From: Syntrophomonadaceae bacterium
GTDB lineage: Bacteria; Bacillota; PH28-bin88
NCBI GenBank assembly: GCA_018333865.1
Contig: JAGXSE010000037.1
Span: forward strand, 1 to 64,000
Direction: 5' to 3'
DNA length: 64,000 nt
Shown: in pieces, positions 5,808 through 15,807 of the stretch
How the letters are laid out: each line of letters begins with the position of its first letter
Numbering within the stretch: the stretch's first letter is position 1
The notes under the pieces: generated by a model
What the model saw: only the letters and a program-made list of their open reading frames with translations
Told to the model about the DNA's origin: nothing
Database searches by the model: none
Made by a program: the position numbers and the translations under genes

Positions 5808-7031
5808 ATGAAGGGGAGATGCACTACGAAATATATTATTGTTCTAGCTGATGGAATGGCTGACTATCCCATCAAGGAATTAAATAATTCTACACCAATG
5901 GAATACGCCCACACCCCCAACATGGATTATATGGCCAAATACGCCGTCATGGGTATGGTGAAAACAATTCCCCATGGTTTTCCGCCTGGCAGTGATGTAG
6001 CCAATCTTTCGATAATGGGATATGACCCCAGGTTATATTATACCGGCAGGTCTCCTTTGGAAGCTGTCAGCATGGGAGTTCCTCTTACCTCGAAAGATGT
6101 GGCCTTTCGCTGCAATTTAGTGACCTTATCAAATGAAGAAAATTATCTGGAAAAGCGAATGATCGATTACAGCGCTGACGAAATAACTACTGAAGAAGCC
6201 GCTTGTTTAATTGAGGAAGTAAAAAAGAGGTATGACACTGATTATTACAACTTTTATCCTGGGGTTAGCTACCGCCATTTAATGGTCTGGCACAATGGCC
6301 CTTCTGAACTGGAAATGATTCCTCCTCATGACATTGCCGAGCAAAAAATAATTGATTACTTACCGAAGGGTCAGGGAGCAGATCAGATTTTGAAGTTTAT
6401 GATCCTAAGCAACGAATGGCTGGAACAACACCCGGTTAACCAAAGAAGAATAGAAATGGGCCTTCGTCCAGCCAATTCCCTTTGGTTCTGGGGCCATGGT
6501 AGAAGACCGGCTCTTACCAGCTTTTACGACAAATACTTTTTAAGAGGCGGTGTTATTTCCGCTGTAGATTTAATTAAAGGTCTAGGAATCTGTATCGGTT
6601 TACATCCAATTGCCGTTCCTGGAGCGACCGGAAATATTCACACCAACTTCAAAGGGAAGGCACTGGCCGCTTTGCAATTGCTTGAAGAGGGGCTGGATTT
6701 TGCCTACATCCATGTGGGAGCCCCGGATGAGGCAGGGCACAGAGGTGACTTATCAGCGAAGATTAAGGCCATAGAAGAAATAGATGAGAAGGTAATTGGA
6801 GTGTTACTGAAAGGACTGCAAGGATTTGCAGACTATAAATTAATGGTACTGCCTGACCATGCTACGCCACTTTCACATAGAACTCATACCGCAGATCCGG
6901 TTCCCTTTCTTATCTCAAGAAAGTCAAAAAAATATCCTTCTGGACTTGAAAGTTTTTCCGAAAAGAATGCTGCTCTGACCGGATTTAGGATTGATGAAGG
7001 ATTCCGCTTAATGGATCATTTTATTGGATAA
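5808..7031 (+). CDS. apgM: 2,3-bisphosphoglycerate-independent phosphoglycerate mutase, ApgM type
   Basis: About 400 residues of the archaeal-type, metal-dependent phosphoglycerate mutase of the alkaline phosphatase superfamily. Visible metal and phosphate sites: LADGMADYP near the N-terminus, the nucleophile serine in PPGSDVANLSIMGYDP, DEAGHRGD and PDHATP...HTADPVPF. It interconverts 3- and 2-phosphoglycerate. The only canonical start is ATG 5808, which has no Shine-Dalgarno; AAGGGGAG (5811-5818) lies downstream of it and is followed 7 bases later by ACG 5826, after which the sequence reads KYIIVLADG, exactly where family members begin. A near-cognate ACG start is therefore possible. Confidence 0.88.
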   Translation: MKGRCTTKYIIVLADGMADYPIKELNNSTPMEYAHTPNMDYMAKYAVMGMVKTIPHGFPPGSDVANLSIMGYDPRLYYTGRSPLEAVSMGVPLTSKDVAFRCNLVTLSNEENYLEKRMIDYSADEITTEEAACLIEEVKKRYDTDYYNFYPGVSYRHLMVWHNGPSELEMIPPHDIAEQKIIDYLPKGQGADQILKFMILSNEWLEQHPVNQRRIEMGLRPANSLWFWGHGRRPALTSFYDKYFLRGGVISAVDLIKGLGICIGLHPIAVPGATGNIHTNFKGKALAALQLLEEGLDFAYIHVGAPDEAGHRGDLSAKIKAIEEIDEKVIGVLLKGLQGFADYKLMVLPDHATPLSHRTHTADPVPFLISRKSKKYPSGLESFSEKNAALTGFRIDEGFRLMDHFIG

Positions 7032-7204
7032 CTTATTTTATACCGATTTTATGGCCGGCATATTTCCTGAAGTCATGGTCAAAAATTTCTTTCAGCCAAA
7101 AAATCCTTTTGTTTGCAGCAGGAATAAGCTGCCTGCTAACGAAAGAAATACCTCCAGCAGTTCAGAAATGCTAATGCTATTTAATAACTGCAGGGGGTTT
7201 AGGT

Positions 7205-8302
7205 GTGGGGAAAGAAGAAAATAAAATTTATTTGGTTGCCCTTATTTCCGCTCCATCAATAAATACTAAAAGCTGCGCTAAACTCTGCCATTGGTTTGGC
7301 AGCCCTCGTGCAGCCTGGGAAGCCAATGATAAAGAACTCAAACCTATCTTTGAAGGAAAAGCTGAGGCGATGGAACAGTTTATTCATTACAGAAAGACAA
7401 ACACCCCAGAAAAGTTGTGGGCCAAAATTGAAACAGAAGATGTCTGGGTCACGTCGATTGAGGATGAAACTTATCCCATCCCCTTAAAAACAATCCAGGA
7501 TCCTCCCCTGGTGCTGTTTGGGAAAGGCAAATGCCTATCTTATGAGAAGGCTGTTGCAATTGTTGGTTCCCGTAAGGCAACCTATTATGGAAAACATGTA
7601 GCTGAAACCCTGGCCAGGGGACTGTCCGATGAGGGGTTCTTAATCGTTAGCGGTATGGCTAGAGGAATTGATACTGCCGCTCATCTGGGCGCTTTGAAGA
7701 GCAATGGGATAACAACTGCAGTGTTGGGGTGTGGTCTGGATATTGTATATCCACCGGAAAACAGAGAATTGATGGAAAGAATACAAAAACTAGGAACAGT
7801 AATGTCTGAATTTCCTCTTGGAACAAGGCCAGAATCTTGGAATTTTCCTGCTCGAAACCGGATCATCAGTGGCCTTTGTCTTGGGGTTATCGTAGTTGAA
7901 GCCACCGAGAAGAGTGGGGCACTTATTACAGTAGATTATGCCTTGGACCAGGGAAAGGACGTTTTTGCTGTCCCTGGTCCTATTACAAGCCCCAATAGTG
8001 CTGCTACTAACCAGTTGATTAAAGAGGGAGCTAAAATGGTAACCTCAACACAAGATATACTTGAGGAGTATAAGTTACCTGCCCAGGTCGCGTTCAAGTG
8101 GGGAGAAGAAAAACCTCCCATGAATTTAACACCAGATGAACAAAAAGTCTTCTCAGCTTTGGGTTCCATGCCGATTCACGGCGATGCTCTAGTCCAAAGT
8201 CTTGCTTTACAGGCTTCAACAGTTCAAAGCATTTTACTGCATCTGGAATTAAAAGGTTTAGCCAAACAGTTACCTGGGAAGTATTTTGTTAAAAGTTATT
8301 GA
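7205..8302 (+). CDS. dprA: DNA-processing protein DprA
   Basis: A 365-residue DprA/Smf protein that loads RecA onto incoming single-stranded DNA in transformation. The Rossmann-like core is complete: IVGSRKATYYG, SGMARGIDTAAH, GCGLDIVYPPENREL, FPARNRIISGL and EKSGALITVDYALDQG. An N-terminal helical (SAM/HhH-like) region of about 90 residues and a C-terminal winged-helix of about 60 residues flank it. GTG 7205 follows CAGGGGG (7190-7197). It precedes topA, the usual Firmicute order. The 170-base gap before it contains no convincing gene. Confidence 0.95.
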   Translation: MGKEENKIYLVALISAPSINTKSCAKLCHWFGSPRAAWEANDKELKPIFEGKAEAMEQFIHYRKTNTPEKLWAKIETEDVWVTSIEDETYPIPLKTIQDPPLVLFGKGKCLSYEKAVAIVGSRKATYYGKHVAETLARGLSDEGFLIVSGMARGIDTAAHLGALKSNGITTAVLGCGLDIVYPPENRELMERIQKLGTVMSEFPLGTRPESWNFPARNRIISGLCLGVIVVEATEKSGALITVDYALDQGKDVFAVPGPITSPNSAATNQLIKEGAKMVTSTQDILEEYKLPAQVAFKWGEEKPPMNLTPDEQKVFSALGSMPIHGDALVQSLALQASTVQSILLHLELKGLAKQLPGKYFVKSY

Positions 8303-8362
8303 GAGGACTATCTCTTGTTACAATAATGATCAAATAAACAGTGTTTCGAGAGGGTGGATTCT

Positions 8363-10459
8363 TTGTCAAAAGTGCTGGTAATTGTGGAGTCTCCGGCAAA
8401 AGCAAAGACAATCTCCAGGTTTCTGGGGAAAAAATACTTGGTCAAGGCCTCGATGGGCCATGTGCGGGATCTGCCTAAAAGTCAACTTGGGGTTGATGTT
8501 GAAGCAGGCTTTGAACCTAAATATATTACCATTCGCGGAAAAGGTGAAATAACTAAAGAGCTGAAAGGTGCTGCAAAAAACGCTGAACAGGTCTTGCTGG
8601 CAACTGACCCGGACCGTGAGGGTGAAGCGATAGCCTGGCATTTACAACAGGTTTTGGAGATCAGTGCAAAAGAGGCCTGCAGGATCGAGTTTAACGAAAT
8701 TACCAAAACAGCCATCTCTGCAGCAGTAAAGAAACCCCGGCCCGTAAATCTGAATTTAGTTGACGCTCAGCAAGCCAGGAGGATTTTAGATCGACTGGTA
8801 GGTTACTCGCTAAGCCCACTGCTTTGGCGAAAGGTAAAAAAAGGGCTAAGTGCAGGCAGAGTTCAATCTGTAGCTGTGAAATTGATTGCCGATCGGGAAG
8901 AGGAAATATCTCGCTTCGAGCCAGAAGAATACTGGAGTTTAACTGCAGGTTTAAAACAAGGAAAGAAAGGTCCTCTTTTTCATGCCAAGCTGGTAAAAGA
9001 AGGGGAACAAGGCATTTCAATCACTAACAAAGAAGCAATGGACCGGATTTTGCACCTCTTGCGAGATAAGACTTTTAGTGTAGCTGCAGTAAAGACCAGA
9101 GAGAAACACAAAAATCCAGCAGCACCTTTTATTACCAGTAGCTTGCAGCAAGAAGCATACCGAAAGCTAAATTTTACCGCCAGAAAGACAATGATGGTTG
9201 CCCAACAGCTTTATGAGGGAATTGACCTGGGTAAAAAGGAAGGAATTACTGGTCTCATAACTTATATCAGGACTGACTCCACCCGGATATCTAACCAGGC
9301 TCAAGATGAAGCTTTCAAATATATTTCCGAAAAATATGGTAAAGAGTACCTGCCGCCTAAACCCAGGCAATTTACAGGAAAGAAGCAGGCACAAGATGCC
9401 CATGAGGCTATCCGTCCAAGTTACGTTCTGCTTACGCCAGATGAGGTGAAGGGGAAACTCACTCCTGATCAATATAAACTTTACAGGTTAATCTGGTCCC
9501 GTTTTGTTGCCAGCCAAATGGCCGCAGCGGTTCTCGACATAACCACAGCGGAAATAAAAGCCGGAGATTTTTTCTTCCGGGTTAGCGGCTCAATAATAAG
9601 GTTTCCAGGCTTTTTGCAGGTTTACGAAGCCGAGGAAACAGCAAGTGAGGACGAAAATGGACAAATACCGGAATTGAATGAGGGCACTGTTCTAATTCTG
9701 GAAGGTTTACACCCTAAGCAGCATTTTACTCAGCCGCCTCCACGCTACTCGGAAGCCTCCCTGGTAAAAGCTTTAGAGGAAAAGGGGATCGGGCGCCCGA
9801 GCACCTATGCTCCAATTATAGAAACAATTCTTAGCCGGGGTTATGTTGCTCGTGAACAAAAACAGTTTTTGCCAACTGAGTTGGGGATGATTGTTATTGA
9901 GCTGCTTTCCAAATACTTTTCGGAAATAGTTGATGTAGAGTTCACAGCCGGTATGGAACAAAAACTTGATCATGTTGAGGAGGGGGAAGTAGACTGGAAA
10001 CAGGCAGTTGATGATTTCTACCGCTCTTTTAAAAAGATGCTTGTTACTGCCGATAAGGAAATAGAACAGGTTCAATTAGCTGATGAAATAACTGATGAGA
10101 TATGCGAAAAGTGCGGCAGGAACATGGTTCTAAAGCTGGGCCGGTTCGGCAAGTTTTTAGCCTGTCCAGGTTTCCCTGAATGCCGAAACACCAAGCCTTT
10201 ATTGGAGAATACTGGCGTTAATTGTCCTTTATGCTCTTCTGCGATAGTAGTCCGAAGAACAAAAAAAGGTAGAAAATTTTTTGGATGCTTTGCTTTTCCC
10301 GATTGTGAATATACTTCTTGGCATAAACCCACTATGCATGATTGTCCTCAATGCAAACAAAGGATGGTTGAAAAAAGTACAAAACAGGGCATTCAAGTGG
10401 TCTGTCAAGGGCCGAATTGCGGTTTTCGCCTTGAAGAAAAAGATGATCATAAACAATAG
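8363..10459 (+). CDS. topA: DNA topoisomerase I
   Basis: A 698-residue type IA topoisomerase that relaxes negative supercoils. The Toprim domain is at the N-terminus (VESPAKAKTI; DPDREGEA), the active-site tyrosine is near residue 301 (ITYIRTDST), and three C-terminal zinc-ribbon repeats are visible (CEKCGR..CPGFPEC, CPLCSS..CFAFPDC, CPQCKQ..CQGPNC). TTG 8363 is preferred to GTG 8354 because the Shine-Dalgarno GAGGGTGG overlaps the GTG and because family members begin MSK-LVIVESPAK. First gene of the topA-trmFO-xerC-hslVU-codY run. Confidence 0.96.
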   Translation: MSKVLVIVESPAKAKTISRFLGKKYLVKASMGHVRDLPKSQLGVDVEAGFEPKYITIRGKGEITKELKGAAKNAEQVLLATDPDREGEAIAWHLQQVLEISAKEACRIEFNEITKTAISAAVKKPRPVNLNLVDAQQARRILDRLVGYSLSPLLWRKVKKGLSAGRVQSVAVKLIADREEEISRFEPEEYWSLTAGLKQGKKGPLFHAKLVKEGEQGISITNKEAMDRILHLLRDKTFSVAAVKTREKHKNPAAPFITSSLQQEAYRKLNFTARKTMMVAQQLYEGIDLGKKEGITGLITYIRTDSTRISNQAQDEAFKYISEKYGKEYLPPKPRQFTGKKQAQDAHEAIRPSYVLLTPDEVKGKLTPDQYKLYRLIWSRFVASQMAAAVLDITTAEIKAGDFFFRVSGSIIRFPGFLQVYEAEETASEDENGQIPELNEGTVLILEGLHPKQHFTQPPPRYSEASLVKALEEKGIGRPSTYAPIIETILSRGYVAREQKQFLPTELGMIVIELLSKYFSEIVDVEFTAGMEQKLDHVEEGEVDWKQAVDDFYRSFKKMLVTADKEIEQVQLADEITDEICEKCGRNMVLKLGRFGKFLACPGFPECRNTKPLLENTGVNCPLCSSAIVVRRTKKGRKFFGCFAFPDCEYTSWHKPTMHDCPQCKQRMVEKSTKQGIQVVCQGPNCGFRLEEKDDHKQ

Positions 10460-10481
10460 TCCTTAAAAAGGCAGGTGTTCT

Positions 10482-11810
10482 TTGCCAGATATGATTACAA
10501 TTATAGGTGGCGGGCTGGCTGGTGCCGAGGCTGCATGGCAAATTGCCCTAAATAACATCCCTGTTCAGCTTTATGAAATGAGGCCGGTTAAATCCACTCC
10601 TGTTCACCATACCGATCTATTAGCAGAATTGGTTTGCAGCAACTCTTTACGAGCTGAAAACACCGAAAATGCTATTGGGTTATTGAAAGCAGAAATGAAG
10701 AGGCTAAACTCTCTGATTATAGAGTGCGCTTATCAACACAGGGTTCCTGCAGGCGGAACCCTGGCTGTGGACAGGTTTGCCTTCTCCCAGGAGGTAACTA
10801 ACCGGATTGCCGCTCATCCAAAGATAACCCTGCTTCGGAGGGAAATAACCGAATTGCCAGAGACCGGTATTACTATTATTGCTACCGGGCCGTTGACTTC
10901 CCGAGAATTATCCGATACCATTGCAAAAATGACGGGCCACGAATACTGTTATTTTTATGACGCTGCTTCCCCGGTAGTCCTTGGTGAAACAATAGACTTT
11001 TCCAGGGCTTTTTGGGCTTCCAGATATGGCAAAGGAGGAAATGACTATATTAACTGCCCTATGGACGAAGAGGAATATCGATCATTTTATACTGAGCTCA
11101 TCAACGCTGAGCGCTTTCCGCTGCATTGTTTTGAAAAGGAAGTTAACTTTGAAGGTTGTTTGCCCATAGAAGTGTTAGCTAAAAGGGGATACCAGACACC
11201 GCTATTTGGACCAATGAAGCCGGTGGGATTATTTGACCCTAAAAGTGGCAAACGACCTTATGCAGTTGTCCAGCTCAGGCGGGACAATAAAGCAGGAACC
11301 CTTTATAATATGGTTGGTTTTCAAACAAATCTCAAATGGAATGAACAAGCCAGAATTTTCAAGATGATACCAGGCTTACAGGATGCAGAATTTGTAAGGT
11401 TTGGGGTAATGCATCGCAATACCTTTATCAACAGCCCACTTCTTTTAAAACCTACTTTACAGACCCATTGGAATGAAAACTTGCTTTTTGCTGGTCAGAT
11501 CACTGGTGTGGAGGGGTATTTGGAATCAGCTGCTACAGGTTTGGTAGCAGGTATAAATGCTACAAAAATTTTAAAAGGGCAAGAACCCCTTGTGTTTCCA
11601 TCATCCACTGCCCATGGCGCATTATGCAGTTATATTACCGCTGGTGCTGTAGCAGATGTTTTTCAACCGATGAATGTTAATTTCGGTTTATTCCCGCCTT
11701 TGGACAGGCCAGTACAGGGAAAAAAGGAACGGGGAAAGGCGATGGCCCAGCGTTCCCTGGAGGTATTAGCCAGGTTCATCGAAGAAAACAAAATGGGGCA
11801 AAGGAACTAA
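10482..11810 (+). CDS. trmFO: tRNA m5U54 methyltransferase TrmFO (folate/FAD-dependent)
   Basis: A 442-residue FAD-binding tRNA methyltransferase that makes ribothymidine at position 54 using methylenetetrahydrofolate. The dinucleotide-binding motif IGGGLAGAEAA is at residues 8-18, and ELVCSNSLRAEN and VPAGGTLAVDR are family signatures. TTG 10482 is supported by the GGCAGGTG site six bases upstream; ATG 10491 is the alternative but would shorten the first strand. Placement between topA and xerC is the classical Firmicute order. Confidence 0.96.
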   Translation: MPDMITIIGGGLAGAEAAWQIALNNIPVQLYEMRPVKSTPVHHTDLLAELVCSNSLRAENTENAIGLLKAEMKRLNSLIIECAYQHRVPAGGTLAVDRFAFSQEVTNRIAAHPKITLLRREITELPETGITIIATGPLTSRELSDTIAKMTGHEYCYFYDAASPVVLGETIDFSRAFWASRYGKGGNDYINCPMDEEEYRSFYTELINAERFPLHCFEKEVNFEGCLPIEVLAKRGYQTPLFGPMKPVGLFDPKSGKRPYAVVQLRRDNKAGTLYNMVGFQTNLKWNEQARIFKMIPGLQDAEFVRFGVMHRNTFINSPLLLKPTLQTHWNENLLFAGQITGVEGYLESAATGLVAGINATKILKGQEPLVFPSSTAHGALCSYITAGAVADVFQPMNVNFGLFPPLDRPVQGKKERGKAMAQRSLEVLARFIEENKMGQRN

Positions 11811-11816
11811 AGAAAA

Positions 11817-12740
11817 ATGAATATGAAGTTAGAGCTTCAAGATATGTTGGAGAAGTTTAATATTTACCTGAATGTTGAAAAAGGTTATTCTAACTTTACG
11901 GTAACAGGATATCAGACTGACCTCATGCAATTCTTTACTTACGTAGCTGAACATGAGGGATGGGATTTTTCCACCATAACTCCAGATAGAATCCACTATT
12001 TGCATATCAGATCTTTTTTAGCAGTTCTTCTTAAGCAGCAAGCAGCAAAGACTACTGTTGCCAGAAAACTGGCATCCTTGCGTGCTTTTTATAGTTACCT
12101 GCGCAAAAAAGGTTTTTATAGCTGCAACCCTGTTCGCAACATTTCAACTCCCCGGCAAGAAAAAAAGCTGCCTAATTTTCTTGAGCTCCATCAACTAGAG
12201 CCCCTTTTGGATGGGGCTCCCACGAAATCGCCGCTTGACCTGCGCAATAAGGCTATGTGGGAAGTGTTATACGCGACTGGGATTCGCGCCAGCGAATTGC
12301 TCTCCATCAATCTTGAGGATATAAATTTGGATGCTGGATTTGTCCGGGTTTCAGGGAAAGGTGCAAAGGAAAGAATTGTTCCTTTCGGCCAGCAGGCAAG
12401 AAGGGCAATTCAGGAATACCTGATTGAAGGGAGAAGTTGTCTGCTTTACGAAAAAGAGGCAACTAAGGCCTTATTTTTAAACTGTCATGGAAAGAGGTTA
12501 TCAAGCAGAGGTTTACGGCATATCTTATCCGTTGAAGCCAGAGAGCTGGCCCTAGAAAAAAAGCCAAGACCTCATTCCTTCAGGCACTCCTTTGCAACGC
12601 ATATGTTGGAGAGGGGAGCGGACCTGAGAGTAGTGCAGGAACTGCTTGGCCATGCCAGTTTATCATCTACTCAGATTTATACTCATTTGTCCAAAAAACG
12701 ATTGTTAAATGTATATAAAAACAGCCATCCGCGGGCCTAG
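11817..12740 (+). CDS. xerC: Tyrosine recombinase XerC
   Basis: A 307-residue site-specific recombinase acting at dif to resolve chromosome dimers. The catalytic set is complete: R in ATGIRASELL, K in GKGAKER, H-x-x-R in HSFRHSFATH, H in LGHASLSS and the nucleophile Y in TQIYTH. The N-terminal SAM-like domain spans about residues 1-110. Position just before hslV matches codV of Bacillus, so XerC is preferred over XerD. Confidence 0.92.
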   Translation: MNMKLELQDMLEKFNIYLNVEKGYSNFTVTGYQTDLMQFFTYVAEHEGWDFSTITPDRIHYLHIRSFLAVLLKQQAAKTTVARKLASLRAFYSYLRKKGFYSCNPVRNISTPRQEKKLPNFLELHQLEPLLDGAPTKSPLDLRNKAMWEVLYATGIRASELLSINLEDINLDAGFVRVSGKGAKERIVPFGQQARRAIQEYLIEGRSCLLYEKEATKALFLNCHGKRLSSRGLRHILSVEARELALEKKPRPHSFRHSFATHMLERGADLRVVQELLGHASLSSTQIYTHLSKKRLLNVYKNSHPRA

Positions 12741-12752
12741 GGGGATTAATAA

Positions 12753-13292
12753 GTGTTTGAGGGAACAACTATTGTAGCGGTAAAAAACAAAAACAGCCTG
12801 GCTGTAGCCGGAGATGGCCAGGTTACCATGGGAAACGGGATTATCATGAAACACAGGGCAATCAAAGTCCGGCGGCTTTTTAAAGGAGAGGTTATTGCTG
12901 GTTTCGCTGGTTCGGTTGCCGATGCATTCACTCTTTTTGAAAGATTTGAGGCAAAACTAGAAGAATACAGAGGTAACCTTCAGCGCGCTGCTGTTGAATT
13001 AGCAAAAGAATGGAGAACGGATAAAGTGCTGCGCCGGCTAGAAGCATTGATGATTGTGGCGGGCAAGGATAAACTATTAATAATTTCAGGCGCAGGAGAT
13101 ATCATTGAACCAGACGACGGCATTGCAGCAATTGGCTCCGGTGGTCCGTATGCACTTGCTGCCGCAAGAGCCCTTGCAAGGCACACATCACTGGGGCCGG
13201 CGGAAATAGTGAAGGAGGCAATGCTAATCGCCTCTTCAATATGTGCCTTTACTAACAGTGAAATTGTGGTGGAAGAAATAAATGCTGACTAA
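12753..13292 (+). CDS. hslV: ATP-dependent protease proteolytic subunit HslV (ClpQ)
   Basis: A 179-residue proteasome-beta-like peptidase. A short propeptide MFEG precedes TTIVAVKN, so Thr5 becomes the N-terminal nucleophile after processing; [10 protein letters not shown] and [14 protein letters not shown] are family motifs. GTG 12753 follows AGGGGG. It assembles as a double hexamer capped by HslU, encoded 18 bases downstream. Confidence 0.96.
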   Translation: MFEGTTIVAVKNKNSLAVAGDGQVTMGNGIIMKHRAIKVRRLFKGEVIAGFAGSVADAFTLFERFEAKLEEYRGNLQRAAVELAKEWRTDKVLRRLEALMIVAGKDKLLIISGAGDIIEPDDGIAAIGSGGPYALAAARALARHTSLGPAEIVKEAMLIASSICAFTNSEIVVEEINAD

Positions 13293-13310
13293 AGATGGAG
13301 GGTGACGCTG

Positions 13311-14714
13311 ATGGAAAATCTTACGCCCAAGCAAATAGTTGCTGAACTGGATAAATATATAGTGGGACAGGATGAGGCTAAAAGAAGTGTGGCAGTTGCC
13401 TTGCGCACACGCTATAGAAGGAGGCAACTCCCCGATCATATGCAGGAAGAAATAACCCCGAAAAATATAATTCTGATTGGCCCCACTGGAGTTGGGAAGA
13501 CAGAGATTGCCAGGAGATTGGCTAAACTAGTTAATGCTCCCTTTATAAAAATAGAAGCAAGCAAATTTACAGAAGTTGGTTATGTTGGCCGGGATGTGGA
13601 TTCAATGGTGCGAGATCTGGTAGAAACCTCGATCAGAATGGTTAAACAGGAAAAAAATCAAATGGTATTTGCAAAAGCCCAAACTGCAGCAGAAGCCCGG
13701 CTACTAGAAATAACTGCTCCATTACCAGGGGATGAAAATCCGGCAAAAAATCCTTTTGAAGCCCTGTTTGGTGGACAGGGAAACATTGGAAGCAGTGAAC
13801 AAGACTCATTTTATCAACAAAAAGTCCGGCGAGCGGAAGAGATAAGGCGAATGATGGCCCAAAAATTACAAAATGGTGAGTTGGAAAATGAACTTATTGA
13901 AATTGAAGTTGAAGATAGCCAGGCAGCTCCTATGGGATTTTTTGGCGGTGCTGGCATTGAAGAAATCGGTATTAATCTCCAGGAAATATTCGGCGGCTTA
14001 ATGCCAAAGAAAAAGAAAAAACGCAAGCTTCCATTAAAGGAGGCACGTACTGTTTTGATCCAACAAGAGACAGAAAAGCTAATTGATCCTGAAGAGACGA
14101 TTGCAGAGGCTGTTAAGCGGGCAGAACAGGAAGGCATCATTTTTCTGGATGAAATTGACAAGATTGCAGCCGTAGAAAAGGGTGCTGGCCCTGATGTTTC
14201 CCGTGGCGGTGTCCAAAGAGATATTTTGCCTATTGTTGAGGGCAGCACAGTGATGACTAAATACGGTCCGGTAAAAACAGATTTCATTTTATTTATTGCA
14301 GCAGGCGCTTTTCACGTTTCCAAACCTTCAGATTTAATTCCCGAACTACAGGGCAGGTTTCCAATTAGAGTCGAATTAGGAAGTTTGTCAGTGGAGCATT
14401 TTATCCAAATATTACAAGAACCCAAGAACTCCTTGTTAAAACAATATATCGCGTTATTGTCGACTGAAGGAGTAAATATCGAATTCACACAAGATTCTAT
14501 TGCAGAGATTGCTGAAATTGCTTATACTGTTAATAAACAAACAGAGAATATCGGTGCTCGCCGTCTGCATACCATTTTGGAGAAGGTTTTGCAGGATTTA
14601 TCATTTGCGGCTCCAGAAATGAAAGGGGCTTGTATCAGTATAGACAAAAACTATGTAAAAGAAAAATTAGCTGACGTCCTGTTAAGCCGGGATCTTAGCC
14701 ATTACATTTTGTGA
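13311..14714 (+). CDS. hslU: ATP-dependent protease ATPase subunit HslU (ClpY)
   Basis: A 467-residue AAA+ unfoldase. Walker A is GPTGVGKT, the pore loop lies in the VGYVGRDV region, an intermediate (I) domain of about 110 residues is inserted (rich in charged residues, including a KKKKKRK run), and Walker B is [10 protein letters not shown], followed by sensor [15 protein letters not shown] 13311 is preferred over GTG 13302 because GGAGG at 13297-13301 sits 9 bases before it. It unfolds substrates into HslV. Confidence 0.96.
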   Translation: MENLTPKQIVAELDKYIVGQDEAKRSVAVALRTRYRRRQLPDHMQEEITPKNIILIGPTGVGKTEIARRLAKLVNAPFIKIEASKFTEVGYVGRDVDSMVRDLVETSIRMVKQEKNQMVFAKAQTAAEARLLEITAPLPGDENPAKNPFEALFGGQGNIGSSEQDSFYQQKVRRAEEIRRMMAQKLQNGELENELIEIEVEDSQAAPMGFFGGAGIEEIGINLQEIFGGLMPKKKKKRKLPLKEARTVLIQQETEKLIDPEETIAEAVKRAEQEGIIFLDEIDKIAAVEKGAGPDVSRGGVQRDILPIVEGSTVMTKYGPVKTDFILFIAAGAFHVSKPSDLIPELQGRFPIRVELGSLSVEHFIQILQEPKNSLLKQYIALLSTEGVNIEFTQDSIAEIAEIAYTVNKQTENIGARRLHTILEKVLQDLSFAAPEMKGACISIDKNYVKEKLADVLLSRDLSHYIL

Positions 14715-14775
14715 AAAGGATAATTACCTGAATATTATAGTAGCGGCCAAAGAAATGCTACTAAGGAGGCAAATA

Positions 14776-15558
14776 ATGGAGAATTTACTTGAAAAAACCC
14801 GAAAGATTAATCGATTGCTGCAAAAAGCCGCCGGCAACCCGGTGGATTTTGAAGAAATGGCGATTGTCCTCAGGGACGTGATCACATCCAATGTTTATAT
14901 CGTTAGCCGTCAGGGGCTGATACTAGGCTATGCCCTTATTGAAGGTTTCTCCTGCGAAATAGTGGAAGACATTGTGTACCGCTCTGAACGTTTCCCTGAG
15001 CACTATAATGAGGAACTATTAAGAATTAATGAAACAAACGCAAATTTCTCCCAATCCTCAAATAACTGTGTGTTCACCCTCGAAAAAGAATGCATCTTTA
15101 ATGACAAACTAATAACCGTTGTTCCTATAATCGGCGGCGGCCAGCGTTTAGGCACTTTGGTTTTAGCTAAATTTAATGTAAAATTCACTCATGAGGATTT
15201 GGTTCTTGCTGAGTATGGTGCAACTGTTGTCGGGATGGAAATATTGCGTTCAAAAGCTGAAAGGATTGAAGATGAGGCCAGAAAAAGAGCTGCCGTGCAT
15301 GTGGCTTTAGGTACACTATCTTATTCTGAGTTAGAAGCTGTTGAGCATATTTTCGCTGAATTGGAAGGCGATGAGGGTGTTCTGGTTGCCAGCAAGATTG
15401 CTGACAGGGCTGGCATCACCAGGTCAGTAATTGTGAATGCCCTGCGCAAGTTTGAAAGCGCCGGAGTGATTGAATCCAAGTCCCTGGGAATGAAGGGTAC
15501 CTATATTAGGGTTTTAAACGATAACCTGCTTGAAGAATTAGCGAAAATGCGCCATTAA
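14776..15558 (+). CDS. codY: GTP- and branched-chain amino acid-sensing global regulator CodY
   Basis: A 260-residue CodY: an N-terminal GAF domain (about 1-155) that binds isoleucine/valine, a linker helix, and a winged helix-turn-helix near residues 205-250 with the nearly invariant [20 protein letters not shown], then [21 protein letters not shown] (14763-14769) selects ATG 14776 over ATG 14755. It represses nutrient-limitation and sporulation-related genes in rich conditions. A strong terminator follows. Confidence 0.97.
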   Translation: MENLLEKTRKINRLLQKAAGNPVDFEEMAIVLRDVITSNVYIVSRQGLILGYALIEGFSCEIVEDIVYRSERFPEHYNEELLRINETNANFSQSSNNCVFTLEKECIFNDKLITVVPIIGGGQRLGTLVLAKFNVKFTHEDLVLAEYGATVVGMEILRSKAERIEDEARKRAAVHVALGTLSYSELEAVEHIFAELEGDEGVLVASKIADRAGITRSVIVNALRKFESAGVIESKSLGMKGTYIRVLNDNLLEELAKMRH

Positions 15559-15563
15559 AGGCA

Positions 15564-15590
15564 CTGGCGGCCAGTTGGCCGCCAGTTTTT
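15564..15590 (+). terminator. Terminator of the topA-codY run
   Basis: CTGGCGGCC (15564-15572) and GGCCGCCAG (15577-15585) form a perfect 9-base-pair stem with a four-base loop AGTT followed by TTTTT. Confidence 0.93.
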
Positions 15591-15660
15591 ATGTAAGACG
15601 CAAAATAAGTATAGAATTGCATTGGCTTGGGGAAAATGTTGGCATATTCGAAAAGAGTTG

Positions 15661-15689
15661 TTGCCTCAGCCAAAGGAGCATGCTATACT
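15661..15689 (+). promoter_or_regulatory. rpsB promoter
   Basis: TTGCCT (15661-15666), a 17-base spacer and TATACT (15684-15689), with a TG one base before the -10. Transcription would begin near 15696, giving an approximately 110-base leader before rpsB. Confidence 0.75.
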
Positions 15690-15694
15690 ATTTA

Positions 15695-15785
15695 CTGGTG
15701 TCATCACACACGGGACTGGAGTTGCAGAATATGGTGCCTGTCTGACAGGTGTTCTGCCATTATGAAGGTTTCCGGAGGTAATAAC
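15695..15785 (+). promoter_or_regulatory. Structured leader of rpsB, possible S2 autoregulatory RNA
   Basis: Within the untranslated leader GCAGAA (15724-15729) pairs with TTCTGC (15752-15757), enclosing an inner hairpin CCTGT/ACAGG (15737-15749). There is no T-run, so it is not a terminator. Ribosomal protein S2 leaders are known in Firmicutes and the placement fits, but I cannot confirm the consensus by eye. Confidence 0.5.
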
Positions 15786-15807
15786 CAATGGGGGGAGGTG
15801 TAAACAT

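Noticed and set aside
7024-7224. Reading frame between apgM and dprA
   Set aside because: No ribosome site, composition unlike neighbours, and it runs into dprA out of frame.
13814-14287. Long minus-strand frame inside hslU
   Set aside because: Shadow of the strongly conserved hslU frame; Ser/Ile-rich composition typical of antisense translation. The same holds for other long antisense frames, for example in cbiD and cbiP.
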